Source: an uncultured Tolumonas sp.
GTDB lineage: Bacteria; Pseudomonadota; Gammaproteobacteria; Enterobacterales; Aeromonadaceae
Direction of reading: 5' to 3'
Assembly: GCF_963556105.2 (NCBI RefSeq)
Contig: NZ_OY829944.1
Span: 1,211,001 to 1,275,000, forward strand
DNA: 64,000 bases
Shown: piece after piece, positions 18,553 through 28,624 of the stretch
Layout of the letters: each line of letters begins with the position of its first letter
Numbering within the stretch: position 1 is the stretch's first letter
Notes under the pieces: generated by a model
The model's input: the letters and a program-made list of their open reading frames with translations, nothing else
Told to the model about the DNA's origin: nothing
Databases searched by the model: none
Translations under genes and position numbers: made by a program

Positions 18553-18580
18553 CCCGCTGTTGCTCAATAGCGGGTTTTTT
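18553..18580 (+). terminator. Terminator after the unrecognised gene
   Basis: CCCGCT and AGCGGG pair around a ten-base loop and are followed by six T residues, 26 bases after the stop codon. Confidence 0.85.
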
Positions 18581-18610
18581 CGTTATGTGTGTATAAAATC
18601 AACCTATAAG

Positions 18611-18641
18611 ACAGACAAAATGTATGTTTTGTCTGTTTTTT
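18611..18641 (+). terminator. Second hairpin with T-tract
   Basis: ACAGACAAAA pairs perfectly with TTTTGTCTGT around a six-base loop, followed by further T residues. It lies 30 bases after the first terminator, so the pair may form a double terminator, or this one may attenuate transcription towards the WecA-like gene if a promoter lies between them. Confidence 0.7.
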
Positions 18642-18703
18642 ACTACACCTGAAAAATCTTGAATCCTCATGCGAGTTAAAGCGGTTGTTTTCTGAGAAAT
18701 GTA

Positions 18704-18709
18704 TATAAT
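18704..18709 (+). promoter_or_regulatory. Possible -10 box for the WecA-like gene
   Basis: TATAAT is a perfect -10 hexamer about 90 bases before the start codon, after the double terminator. No good -35 stands at the usual distance (GCGGTT at 18681-18686), so the call is weak. The resulting leader would be about 80 bases. Confidence 0.35.
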
Positions 18710-18797
18710 ACTCAAAACAGAGTAGGGTATCGTTTCTTGTAGATACGACTCTCTATAAAAATAGTAATGCAGTGTGCAGTAGTGGTCCCTTCCAATT

Positions 18798-19844
18798 ATG
18801 ATGACACATTTTCTTTTCATCTTTGTCGGTAGCTTTTTGCTAACTGGCTTGATCCGTCGTATTGCTTTGTGGCGTCATGCGTTAGCAATGCCTCATTTTA
18901 AGCATGGCCCTTTATTACCCGTTCCTCGTGGTGGTGGTTATGCGTTATTTCTTGCCATGTTGTTCGTGTTTTTGATGCTTTATCGCTACCGCTTGATTGA
19001 TATAGCGGCAACTCGTGCACTCTGTTTTTCGGGCTTGATCTTGGTCATCGGGAATTTGGTGCATGACTTGTTTGCGCTGAGTGTAAAAGTCAGATTAGGG
19101 ATTCAGGTTCTATCTGCTATTGCAGTGCTGACTTGGTATGGGCGTGATCTCGTTGTGTTATTTTGGGAAAACTATCTCTATTTCTCAGGGTTTTGGTTAC
19201 CCATCATCGTGTTTGGCATCATGGCATTCGTGAATATTTTCAATTTTATGGATGGCGTCGATGGTTTTGCTGGTAGTCAGGCATTCATTATGATGTTTGC
19301 CTCTTCTGTGTTGCTGGCTTTCAGCGATGAAATGCAGTGGAGTGTGCCGCTTATCTTGATGTGTGCCCCGGTGTTAGGCTTTCTGGCATGGAACTGGCCG
19401 CCAGCTAAGATTTTCATGGGCGATGCGGGTAGTAGCTTCATGGGCGTATTTATTGCGACCTTAGGGTTATTATTAGCGACCGATACTTCTGTGAATCTTT
19501 GGTGTTGGCTCATCATGATGGGCTGGTTTATCGTTGATAGCGGTTGGTCGCTGGTTGTGCGGATTATGCATGGCAATGATTGGCACCGCAGTCATCGAAT
19601 GCACGCGTATCAAATTCTTGCGCGTCGCTGGGAAAACCATTTTTATGTCACGTTAACTTTATGGCTAGTGAATTGGCTATGGTTATTCCCACTGGCATAT
19701 CTGGCGATGAATAACGAGCGCTGGGGTGTACCATTGATTGCTATTGCTTATACACCATTGTGCTTCGCGTGCTGGCGTTTGAAAGCAGGGGAATCAGTGG
19801 ATAATGATCCGGGTGAACCGGTTTACAGTGATTATCAAAAATAA
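18798..19844 (+). CDS. WecA/WbpL-type UDP-HexNAc:undecaprenyl-phosphate transferase
   Basis: This 348-residue inner-membrane protein, with about ten to eleven hydrophobic helices, belongs to the polyprenyl-phosphate N-acetylhexosamine-1-phosphate transferase family (MraY/WecA, GT4-type in membrane nomenclature). Seen are PRGGGYALFL near residue 48, the catalytic aspartate region FNFMDGVDGFAG near 150, MGDAGSSFMGVF near 207, and the C-terminal HRSHRMHAYQIL cytosolic loop. It should load a HexNAc-phosphate on undecaprenyl phosphate. Length and motifs suggest WbpL/WbcO-like enzymes that initiate O-antigen heteropolymers. ATG also occurs at 18801. The locus thus contains two initiating enzymes of different families. 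Confidence 0.85.
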   Translation: MMTHFLFIFVGSFLLTGLIRRIALWRHALAMPHFKHGPLLPVPRGGGYALFLAMLFVFLMLYRYRLIDIAATRALCFSGLILVIGNLVHDLFALSVKVRLGIQVLSAIAVLTWYGRDLVVLFWENYLYFSGFWLPIIVFGIMAFVNIFNFMDGVDGFAGSQAFIMMFASSVLLAFSDEMQWSVPLILMCAPVLGFLAWNWPPAKIFMGDAGSSFMGVFIATLGLLLATDTSVNLWCWLIMMGWFIVDSGWSLVVRIMHGNDWHRSHRMHAYQILARRWENHFYVTLTLWLVNWLWLFPLAYLAMNNERWGVPLIAIAYTPLCFACWRLKAGESVDNDPGEPVYSDYQK

Positions 19845-19867
19845 GGCGCCTGAGGCGCCTTATTTTT
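19837..19867. terminator. Bidirectional terminator between the WecA-like gene and rpiA
   Basis: AAATAAGGCGCC pairs with GGCGCCTTATTT around a three-base loop, with T residues on the plus strand and a matching T-run on the minus strand. It overlaps the stop codon of the plus-strand gene and serves the convergent rpiA gene too. Confidence 0.85.
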
Positions 19868-19882
19868 GTCCGATAATGTAGC

Positions 19883-20539
19883 TTAGCCGATAGTTTTTAC
19901 ACCATCTGCTGAACCGATGAGTGCTACGTCAGCACCACGGTGAGCAAACAAACCGACAGTCACTACACCAGGGATCTGATTTACTTGCTGTTCAAATGCT
20001 TTGGCATCATGGATCTGCAGACCATGTACGTCCAGGATCTGGCAGTGGTTATCAGTGATCACACCTTCGCGATATAACGGGTTTCCGCCTAATTTTTCTA
20101 ATTCGCGGGTAACGTATTCACGAGCCAGCGGGATCACTTCTACAGGCAATGGGAATTGGCCCAATACCTCAACTTGTTTGGTTGCGTCGGCAATACAGAT
20201 AAAACGTTTGGCGACGGCAGCAACGATTTTTTCGCGAGTCAGTGCGGCACCACCACCTTTGATCATTTCCATTTGTGGGTTGATTTCATCAGCGCCATCA
20301 ACATAAATATCAAATTCAGTTACGTCATTCAGATCAACAACAGGAATGCCTAAAGCTTGTAGTCGAGCAGTAGATGCTTCGGAACTGGATACTGCCGCTT
20401 TGATTTGATCTTTGATACTGGCTAAGGCATCGATAAAGCAATTGACCGTTGAGCCTGTGCCTACACCGATAATTGTGTTGGGTTGAACATAAGCTAATGC
20501 GGCTTGGCCCACTGCTTTTTTCATTTCGTCCTGTGTCAT
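19883..20539 (-). CDS. rpiA: Ribose-5-phosphate isomerase A
   Basis: RpiA interconverts ribose-5-phosphate and ribulose-5-phosphate in the non-oxidative pentose phosphate pathway. The 218-residue protein has [15 protein letters not shown] (phosphate-binding loop, residues about 24-38), SSEAST, the [15 protein letters not shown]-like segment with catalytic Asp, [15 protein letters not shown] and a C-terminal [14 protein letters not shown]. The length matches E. coli RpiA (219). It is a single gene, read leftward, convergent with the polysaccharide locus and divergent from queA. Confidence 0.96.
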   Translation of the reverse strand: MTQDEMKKAVGQAALAYVQPNTIIGVGTGSTVNCFIDALASIKDQIKAAVSSSEASTARLQALGIPVVDLNDVTEFDIYVDGADEINPQMEMIKGGGAALTREKIVAAVAKRFICIADATKQVEVLGQFPLPVEVIPLAREYVTRELEKLGGNPLYREGVITDNHCQILDVHGLQIHDAKAFEQQVNQIPGVVTVGLFAHRGADVALIGSADGVKTIG

Positions 20540-20663
20540 CCTGATATTTCTCTCTCGTCGTTCAAGGCTGCGTGATTATATCTGAAAACGAAAGCGCAAC
20601 TGAACTTGATTCACCTATTTCTAACCAATAGACTAGCCGCGTTTTTTCAAGAGAATTCTCCCC

Positions 20664-21707
20664 ATGCTTGTATCTGATTTTCAGTTTGATTTGCCTGACG
20701 AACTCATTGCCCGCTATCCAATGCCAGAGCGTAGTGCCAGCCGTTTATTGCAGCTGGATGGTAACAGCGGCGAAATCAAACAAGGGCAATTTCGAGATGT
20801 GTTGGAATTGCTGCAGCCTGGTGATCTGCTGGTGTTCAATAATACTCGTGTGATCCCTGCGCGCATGTTTGGTCAGAAAGCCAGTGGTGGTAAGCTGGAG
20901 ATCCTGGTTGAGCGAATTATTGATACCCATCGCGTGCTGGCGCATGTCCGTGCTTCGAAGGCTCCGAAACCTGGCTCCGTTATTTTACTGGAGCAGGGTT
21001 ATTCTGCGGAAATGGTAGCCCGGCACGACGCGTTATTCGAATTACAGTTTGCCGGTGAAACACCGGTATTGGATATTCTGAATCAGATCGGTCATATGCC
21101 GCTGCCGCCATATATCGATCGTCCGGATGAAAACTCGGATAAAGAGCGTTATCAGACTGTTTATAATGAACGCCCAGGTGCAGTAGCCGCACCGACAGCC
21201 GGGCTGCATTTTGATCAGCCACTCTTGGATGCATTGCAACAGAAGGGCATTGAACTCGCTTTTGTCACGTTACATGTGGGTGCTGGCACATTCCAGCCAG
21301 TGCGGGTTGAACGGCTGGAAGATCACCAGATGCATAGCGAATATGCAGAAGTGCCTGCAGAGGTGATTGAAAAGATTAATGCTACCCGCGCGCGGGGAGG
21401 GCGAGTTGTTGCAGTAGGCACAACATCCGTGCGTTCGTTAGAAACGGCTGCTCAGGCATCGTTAAAAGCAGGCACTGCACTTTCACCTTTCTTTGATGAT
21501 ACCAGCATCTTTATTTATCCTGGCTATCAATATCAGGTAGTTGATGCATTGATCACCAATTTTCATTTACCCGGCTCGACATTGATCATGCTGGTATCTG
21601 CATTTGCAGGTTATCAGCATGTGATGCAAGCCTATCAGGAAGCAATAACATCCGGTTATCGTTTCTTTAGTTATGGCGATGCCATGTTTATTACACGGCA
21701 ACGTTAG
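20664..21707 (+). CDS. queA: tRNA preQ1(34) S-adenosylmethionine ribosyltransferase-isomerase
   Basis: QueA adds the cyclopentane-type ring to 7-aminomethyl-7-deazaguanine at the wobble position by transferring ribose from AdoMet, forming epoxyqueuosine. The 347-residue product starts [18 protein letters not shown], with [12 protein letters not shown], the [13 protein letters not shown] motif, [28 protein letters not shown], and [19 protein letters not shown]. Length and motifs are standard. It precedes tgt, as in most gammaproteobacteria, but the spacer holds a long inverted-repeat element. Confidence 0.96.
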   Translation: MLVSDFQFDLPDELIARYPMPERSASRLLQLDGNSGEIKQGQFRDVLELLQPGDLLVFNNTRVIPARMFGQKASGGKLEILVERIIDTHRVLAHVRASKAPKPGSVILLEQGYSAEMVARHDALFELQFAGETPVLDILNQIGHMPLPPYIDRPDENSDKERYQTVYNERPGAVAAPTAGLHFDQPLLDALQQKGIELAFVTLHVGAGTFQPVRVERLEDHQMHSEYAEVPAEVIEKINATRARGGRVVAVGTTSVRSLETAAQASLKAGTALSPFFDDTSIFIYPGYQYQVVDALITNFHLPGSTLIMLVSAFAGYQHVMQAYQEAITSGYRFFSYGDAMFITRQR

Positions 21708-21720
21708 AAAAACGGAGTGA

Positions 21721-23019
<1,299 letters not shown>

Positions 23020-23051
23020 TATACGATTTGAACTAACAACGAGGAAATAAT

Positions 23052-23390
23052 ATGAGTCTTTTTGCTAACGCATATGCGGCTGACGGTGCTGCTGCATCTT
23101 CTGTGACTGGTGGTATTGAACAGATCGCCATTGTTGGTATTTTTCTGCTGTTTTTCTATTTCTTCATTCTGCGTCCACAGTCAAAACGTGCGAAAGAACA
23201 GAAAAACCTGATGAGCTCATTGGGTAAAGGTGATGAAGTACTGACTTCTGGTGGTCTGGTTGGCAAAATCGCGAAAATTGCTGCAGACAACGATTATTTG
23301 GTTCTGGCCTTGAATGATCAGACTACCATCACCATTAAGAAAGACTTCATCACTGCAGTATTGCCAAAGGGCACTATTCAGTCTCTGTAG
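23052..23390 (+). CDS. yajC: Sec translocon accessory subunit YajC
   Basis: YajC is a small inner-membrane protein that associates with SecDF-YidC. The 112 residues contain one membrane helix (IAIVGIFLLFFYFFILRPQ, about 26-44) and then a basic cytosolic tail with the family pattern RPQSKRAKE and GDEVLTSGGLVGKIAKI. GAGGAAATAAT precedes the ATG. It lies between tgt and secD as in E. coli. Confidence 0.95.
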   Translation: MSLFANAYAADGAAASSVTGGIEQIAIVGIFLLFFYFFILRPQSKRAKEQKNLMSSLGKGDEVLTSGGLVGKIAKIAADNDYLVLALNDQTTITIKKDFITAVLPKGTIQSL

Positions 23391-23420
23391 TTTTTAATTC
23401 ATTTTCCTGGGAGTTAAACC

Positions 23421-25274
23421 GTGTTAAATCGGTATCCTCTGTGGAAGTATCTGATGGTGGCCCTCGTGGTCATCATCGGTACACTTTATTCCGCACCTAA
23501 TCTTTACGGCGAAGATCCTGCATTGCAGGTTTCAGCTATCCGTGGTCACGATGTCAAAGCTGATACCATGGATTTAGTTAAAAAATCGCTGGATGACGCC
23601 AAAATTTCAATTAAAAGCGCCGTACTGGAAAATAGCCAGATACTGGTTCGCTTCAATAACACTGATGATCAGCTGCATGCGAAAGAGCTGGTTACACAAG
23701 CACTGGGCGACAAATTTATAACCGCATTGAACCTGGCTCCATCCACACCTAAATGGTTAAGTTCCATTGGTGCTGGTCCGTTGAAGCTGGGTCTCGACTT
23801 ACGTGGTGGCGTGCACTTCCTGATGGAAGTGGATATGGATGAAGCAGTTAATAAAGCGCAGGAACAGCTGGTTCAGGATTTCCGTACCGAATTGCGTGAA
23901 GACAATATCCGCTATTCTGGTGTGCGTCGTGCTGGGAGTGAGGTTGTTGTTGCTTTCCGTGATACCGACACACAGCAAAAAGCATTAGCTCATCTGCGTA
24001 AGCGTCACGCCGACATTACGCTGGTTGATTCAGAAGACAAAGGTCAGTTCTGGATCAAAGCTTCAATGTCTGAAAAGAAACTGAAAGCTATCACTGAAGA
24101 TGCGTTGGAACAGAACATCACCATCATTCGTAATCGTGTGAATGAATTAGGTGTGGCGGAACCATTGGTGCAACGTCAGGGTGCTGCGCGTATTGTTGTT
24201 GAGCTGCCTGGTATCCAAGACACAGCGCGTGCGAAAGAAATTCTGGGCGCTACAGCGACATTGGAATTCCGTCTGGTTGATGAAAATGCGGATGCCTCTG
24301 CGGCAGTGAACGGCCAGGTTCCGGCGAATTCACAGCTGTTTTACGACCGTAATGGCCGCCCTGTTGTTCTGCAAAAACGTATTATCCTGACCGGGGATCA
24401 TATTACGGGTTCGTCTTCTGGTGTTGATGAATACAGCCGCCCGCAAGTCAGTATTAAACTTGATGGGGTAGGCGGGAACCGCATGTCGATGGCGACCAAA
24501 GACAGTATTGGTAAAGCCATGGCATCTGTATTCATTGAATACAAGCCAGTTGGTGAACCAGGTGCGGATGGTAAACGTCGTATCGAGAAACATGAAGAAG
24601 TCATCAACGTAGCGACTATCCAATCTCGTCTGGGTAGTGATTTCCGCATTACCGGTATCGACAATACTCAGGAAGCGCACAATTTATCGTTGCTGTTGCG
24701 TTCAGGTGCGTTGACTGCGCCGATCCAGATCGTTGAAGAACGCACTATCGGCCCAAGCATGGGGCAAGCCAATATTGATAGCGGTTTATCGGCATTAGGC
24801 ATGGGGATGCTGATCCTTGTGGTCTTTATGGCGATTTACTACAAGCTGTTTGGTATGGTGGCCAATATTGCGCTGATGTTTAACGTGGTGTTATTGGTCG
24901 GTGTGATGTCGATGATCCCTGGGGCAACCATGACATTGCCTGGTATCGCGGGGATTGTGTTAACACTCGGTATGGCGGTCGATGCGAACGTTCTGATCTA
25001 TGAGCGTATTCGTGAAGAGTTACGCGCCGGCCGTGGTGTACAGCAAGCCATCCATCTTGGCTATGAACGTGCGTTCTCGACCATCGCTGACTCCAACGTA
25101 ACTACCCTGATCACCGCATTGATTTTGTTTGCGGTGGGAACCGGTGCTGTTCGTGGTTTCGCATTGGTACTGATGATCGGTATTCTTTGCTCTATGTTCA
25201 CTGCGATCACGGGTAGCCGTGCGATTGTTAACCTCGTCTGGGGTGGTCGCAAAGTGAATAAGTTATCGATTTAA
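23421..25274 (+). CDS. secD: Protein translocase subunit SecD
   Basis: SecD, with SecF, uses the proton gradient to help proteins complete export. The 617-residue protein starts with GTG (CTGGGAG ribosome binding site) and a membrane helix ([15 protein letters not shown]), then the periplasmic P1 region including [25 protein letters not shown] across residues about 118-142, [19 protein letters not shown], and five C-terminal helices (about 450-610) with [17 protein letters not shown]. Length is the E. coli size. Eleven bases later secF begins. Confidence 0.96.
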   Translation: MLNRYPLWKYLMVALVVIIGTLYSAPNLYGEDPALQVSAIRGHDVKADTMDLVKKSLDDAKISIKSAVLENSQILVRFNNTDDQLHAKELVTQALGDKFITALNLAPSTPKWLSSIGAGPLKLGLDLRGGVHFLMEVDMDEAVNKAQEQLVQDFRTELREDNIRYSGVRRAGSEVVVAFRDTDTQQKALAHLRKRHADITLVDSEDKGQFWIKASMSEKKLKAITEDALEQNITIIRNRVNELGVAEPLVQRQGAARIVVELPGIQDTARAKEILGATATLEFRLVDENADASAAVNGQVPANSQLFYDRNGRPVVLQKRIILTGDHITGSSSGVDEYSRPQVSIKLDGVGGNRMSMATKDSIGKAMASVFIEYKPVGEPGADGKRRIEKHEEVINVATIQSRLGSDFRITGIDNTQEAHNLSLLLRSGALTAPIQIVEERTIGPSMGQANIDSGLSALGMGMLILVVFMAIYYKLFGMVANIALMFNVVLLVGVMSMIPGATMTLPGIAGIVLTLGMAVDANVLIYERIREELRAGRGVQQAIHLGYERAFSTIADSNVTTLITALILFAVGTGAVRGFALVLMIGILCSMFTAITGSRAIVNLVWGGRKVNKLSI

Positions 25275-25284
25275 GGGGATAGTC

Positions 25285-26229
25285 ATGTTTCAGCTATTAA
25301 AACCGGGACACACCATTCCCTTCATGAAAGTGGCCATGCCGGCCACTATTATCTCTGGTATTTTGATCCTGTTGTCTATCTTTACGATTGTGACAAAAGG
25401 GTTCAACTGGGGGCTGGATTTTACCGGTGGTACCATTGCGGAATTAAAATTCAGTACACCAGCGGTGTTGGATGATGTTCGTTCTTCATTGACCAAACAA
25501 GGTTTAGACGGCGCATTGGTGCAGTATTATGGTTCGACTAAAGATGTCGTTATCCGTATTGCTCCGAAAGGCGAGCTGACTCAGCAGAAAATCTCTGATG
25601 GTGTTGAGAAGAGTGCCACCTCTCTGGATAGCAGCGTTAAACTGACTCGTCTGGAATATGTCGGACCAACCGTCGGCGCAGAACTTGCGAATCAAGGGTT
25701 TATGGCAATGTTAGCTGCACTGGGTTGTATTCTGGTGTATGTCGCGTTACGTTTCGAATGGCGTATGGCGACAGGTGCTGTGCTGTCATTAGGTCATGAC
25801 GTGTTGATCACTCTTGGTGTCTTTTCATGGACACAGATGGAATTTGACTTAACCGTTCTGGCGGCGGTGTTAACTGTTATCGGTTACTCTCTGAACGATA
25901 CCATCGTGGTTTTTGACCGTGTACGTGAAAATGCACGCCGTATTCGTAATGAAACCATGCGCAACATCATTGATGTATCCATGACTGAAACTCTGAGCAG
26001 AACGTTGATCACCTCTGGTACCACCTTGGTGACTGTTATTGCGTTGTACTGGAAAGGCGGCCCGATGATCCATGGGTTTGCTACCGCACTGCTGCTTGGT
26101 ATCGGCTTTGGTACTTACTCTTCGATCTATGTTGCCAGTGCTTGGGCAATGTATCTGAAGATGAAACGTGAAGATTTGATGCCAAAAATGGTTGAAAAAG
26201 AAGGCGCTGAAGAGCGCTACGAACCGTAG
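25285..26229 (+). CDS. secF: Protein translocase subunit SecF
   Basis: SecF forms a complex with SecD in the inner membrane. The 314-residue protein has a first helix (about 18-38), the GLDFTGGTIAELKF motif near 48, a periplasmic domain to about 135, and five helices including VLTVIGYSLNDTIVVFDRVREN and TSGTTLVTVIALYWKGG. GGGGATAGTC precedes the ATG. A terminator follows ten bases after the stop. Confidence 0.96.
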   Translation: MFQLLKPGHTIPFMKVAMPATIISGILILLSIFTIVTKGFNWGLDFTGGTIAELKFSTPAVLDDVRSSLTKQGLDGALVQYYGSTKDVVIRIAPKGELTQQKISDGVEKSATSLDSSVKLTRLEYVGPTVGAELANQGFMAMLAALGCILVYVALRFEWRMATGAVLSLGHDVLITLGVFSWTQMEFDLTVLAAVLTVIGYSLNDTIVVFDRVRENARRIRNETMRNIIDVSMTETLSRTLITSGTTLVTVIALYWKGGPMIHGFATALLLGIGFGTYSSIYVASAWAMYLKMKREDLMPKMVEKEGAEERYEP

Positions 26230-26240
26230 TTAATTATTAT

Positions 26241-26265
26241 AAGAGCGCGTAAGCGCTCTTTTTTT
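26241..26265 (+). terminator. Terminator after secF
   Basis: AAGAGCGC pairs with GCGCTCTT around a four-base loop and is followed by T residues. It ends the queA-tgt-yajC-secDF unit. Confidence 0.88.
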
Positions 26266-26279
26266 CAGGCAGATATAGC

Positions 26280-26654
26280 ATGCAACATAATCCGCGGTTT
26301 CTGGCTTTTGTAAATGAAGTGCGTCAACGAGTCAATGAGGTTGATGTTCATCAGGTTAAACGCTGGATGGAACAAAATCGACCTTTCGTATTACTAGATG
26401 TCCGTGAAGAAAGTGAATGGGCTAAAGGACATTTACCATCTGCACAATATTTGGGGCGGGGTATTCTCGAACGTGATATTGAGACTCGTTACCCTGAACT
26501 AAATACGCCACTGGTGCTATATTGTGGAGGTGGCTTTCGTTCTGTATTAGCGGCTGATAATCTGCAACAAATGGGTTATCGTGATGTCATCAGCATGGAT
26601 GGTGGTTATCGGGGGTGGGTTGAGGCAAATTACCCCGTAGAGGAAGATTTCTAA
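26280..26654 (+). CDS. Single-domain rhodanese-like protein
   Basis: This 124-residue protein is one rhodanese domain. It has VLLDVREESEWAKGHLPSA (residues about 38-54), and the active-site loop begins at C82 (YCGGGFRS) with the C-x-G-x-x-R shape, followed by LQQMGYRDVISMDGGYRGW. It may bind and transfer sulfane sulfur; the acceptor is unknown. It begins 15 bases after the secF terminator and stands alone. There is no signal peptide, so it is cytoplasmic. Confidence 0.85.
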   Translation: MQHNPRFLAFVNEVRQRVNEVDVHQVKRWMEQNRPFVLLDVREESEWAKGHLPSAQYLGRGILERDIETRYPELNTPLVLYCGGGFRSVLAADNLQQMGYRDVISMDGGYRGWVEANYPVEEDF

Positions 26655-26744
26655 AATTCCTGATACATCAATAAGATTGCATGACAAAGTACATAGACAA
26701 GCATAACATTAAAAAACAAAGCCTGTTCAGGTCTGGAGTTGTCG

Positions 26745-27677
26745 TTGGAATTGTGGAATCGGATAGGACGCCTTAGTTGTGTCGTCGTTGTGTGGTCCTT
26801 AGTCGGCTGCAGTCAGCATAGCGGTGCTTTATCCACTGCTGCAAAAAATATGCAACCGCCCTCTGTTGTTTTGGCGACACCGTTACAGGTGACCTATCAG
26901 AATGAATTAGCGCTGGCTCGGTTAGGGCAGTTATTAGCGTCAAATGATCTGAATAACGATCAGCGTGCGGCGTTGTTTTATGAACGCGGCATGATGTTCG
27001 ATAAAGTTGGTTTGCGCACGATGGCGCGGATCGATTTTTCGCGAGCCTTGCGTGAAAAACCTGATTTTGCCGAAGCCTATAATTTTATTGGTGTTTATCT
27101 GACGCAGCAGCAAGATTTTGACAATGCGTATGATGCTTTTGATTCCGCGTTAGAATTGGCTCCTGGCTATGATTATGCCTATCTGAATCGTGGTATCGCG
27201 CTGTATTACGCGCATCGTCCTGAGCTGGCACTGAAAGATATGGAAGTTTTCCAGCAGCGTAAACCGGAAGATCCTTACCGTACTTTATGGCTGTTTCTGA
27301 CGAGTGCCCAGCTCGACCAAAACAAAGCCATGCAAACCCTGATGCAGCAATATGCCAGTCATCATAACGATGAATGGGGTTGGAATATTGTTGAAGTCTA
27401 TACCGGTAAACAAGCACCAGCAGAATTTATTCGTCGTATTGCCGATAGCACCAGTAGTAATCGTCAGTTAGCGGAACATTTATGTGAAGCCTATTTCTAT
27501 CTGGCGAAATTATCCCAGTTGCAGGGGAATACAGATGCTGCCGATGCCTATTTCAAACTGTCATTAGCAAATAATGTCTACGATTTCATTGAACATCGTT
27601 ACGCGTTACTGGAATTACAATTGGCAAATCAGGCGCCAAATAGTTATCCGGCAGAGTTAGATTTTGAAGCTGAATAG
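26745..27677 (+). CDS. nlpI: NlpI-like TPR lipoprotein
   Basis: NlpI is an outer-membrane lipoprotein adaptor that binds peptidoglycan hydrolases and helps Prc degrade MepS. The 310-residue protein has a lipobox (SLVGC, cysteine near residue 23) and tandem tetratricopeptide repeats such as ALFYERGMMFDKVGL, AEAYNFIGVYLTQQQDFDNAYDAF and YDYAYLNRGIALYYA over about 70-180. No ATG lies before the signal sequence; GGAG at 26735-26738 fits best a TTG at 26745, with TTG at 26739 or 26751 as alternatives. In E. coli nlpI follows pnp; here it follows the rhodanese gene. Confidence 0.85.
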   Translation: MELWNRIGRLSCVVVVWSLVGCSQHSGALSTAAKNMQPPSVVLATPLQVTYQNELALARLGQLLASNDLNNDQRAALFYERGMMFDKVGLRTMARIDFSRALREKPDFAEAYNFIGVYLTQQQDFDNAYDAFDSALELAPGYDYAYLNRGIALYYAHRPELALKDMEVFQQRKPEDPYRTLWLFLTSAQLDQNKAMQTLMQQYASHHNDEWGWNIVEVYTGKQAPAEFIRRIADSTSSNRQLAEHLCEAYFYLAKLSQLQGNTDAADAYFKLSLANNVYDFIEHRYALLELQLANQAPNSYPAELDFEAE

Positions 27678-27691
27678 TTTTTATTAATTTG

Positions 27692-27728
27692 AAAATAGAA
27701 AGGCATCCATTGGATGCCTTTCTATTTT
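27692..27728. terminator. Bidirectional terminator between nlpI and ubiV
   Basis: AAAATAGAAAGGCATCCA pairs with its exact complement across a very tight turn, giving T-rich tails on both strands. It serves two convergent genes. Confidence 0.9.
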
Positions 27729-27743
27729 ATACAGTGATAGCAA

Positions 27744-28613
27744 TTAGCAAAGCTGCATTCCGGCAACGCGCTGCCAATAACCATTACACTCTTTTGCTGG
27801 CAACACATGTTTTACCGGTGATTGTAACTGCGCTTGAAATTTCTCCAGCCAGCTCAGTGTTTCCTGTTCCGGGCTGAGGCGAATGACATCTACCAGACCT
27901 TCCATTTCAGCCAGTTGGTTGATCAAGTTATAACAATGGCCTGACTGGGTCTGAATGCCATTCAATACAAAGACTTGTTCACCTTCCTGACTTTCTGCTG
28001 GCATACCTTGCGGATATTGCAGACAAGCCAGTTGGCAATCGTCTTTCGCTCGATTGAGTGCCCGAGCAGTAAAGCAACGCGCAGAGTAGGCAAGCGGTAA
28101 ATGGCCATAGGCGAAAACTTCAACTTCAAACTGATTTCGTAGGCCTCGTGCGCAGCATTCGTTCAATACATCGGTTAGCCAATCATGAGATAATTCTACG
28201 GGCATGGTCCAGCGCTGCATGCCTTTTCTTAAAAGCAGGCTGATCACATCGGCGTTATAGCAGTTGATGGCTGGGCCGCAGACAAACGGCATTTTTTGCT
28301 CATACGCCAACTGCACAGCACCCAGATCATTGGCTTCAATCATACAACCGCCATTATTGACCCAGCGTTGCATCTCTTTCAGTTCAGACGGGCTTTGAAT
28401 CAAGGCCAAGGTTGACAAAATGACGCGTTTGCCGGCGTTTTGCAGCTCACGCGCCAGTTCCATCCAATCGGTCAATTTCATTTCACGGCGTTTGCTACAA
28501 ACCGTTTCACCCAGATAAATATCACGCGCGGCACTTTGACTGGCTTGCTGATAAAAGGTTTCGACATCCGCTTTTGGCCAGAAATAAAGCAATGGGCCAA
28601 GGGAAAAATACAT
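27744..28613 (-). CDS. ubiV: UbiV, oxygen-independent ubiquinone hydroxylation subunit (U32 family)
   Basis: UbiV with UbiU carries out the hydroxylations of ubiquinone synthesis without oxygen, using a [4Fe-4S] cluster in each subunit. From the ATG at 28613 (AGGAG eight bases upstream) the protein has 289 residues. C39 (LGETVCSKR) and the C-x12-C-x3-C set (CFTARALNRAKDDC then LACL) match the four cluster cysteines known for E. coli UbiV (39, 180, 193, 197) as I recall them. An in-frame ATG seven codons upstream (28634) overlaps ubiU and is less likely. It is 11 bases downstream of ubiU. Confidence 0.93.
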   Translation of the reverse strand: MYFSLGPLLYFWPKADVETFYQQASQSAARDIYLGETVCSKRREMKLTDWMELARELQNAGKRVILSTLALIQSPSELKEMQRWVNNGGCMIEANDLGAVQLAYEQKMPFVCGPAINCYNADVISLLLRKGMQRWTMPVELSHDWLTDVLNECCARGLRNQFEVEVFAYGHLPLAYSARCFTARALNRAKDDCQLACLQYPQGMPAESQEGEQVFVLNGIQTQSGHCYNLINQLAEMEGLVDVIRLSPEQETLSWLEKFQAQLQSPVKHVLPAKECNGYWQRVAGMQLC

Positions 28614-28624
28614 GCTGCTCACTC

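Noticed and set aside
18773-18790. ops/JUMPstart-like sequence (GTGCAGTAGTGG) before the WecA-like gene
   Set aside because: It matches the ops core GGCGGTAGCGTG at only about eight of twelve positions and lacks the surrounding JUMPstart context; no claim of RfaH control is justified.
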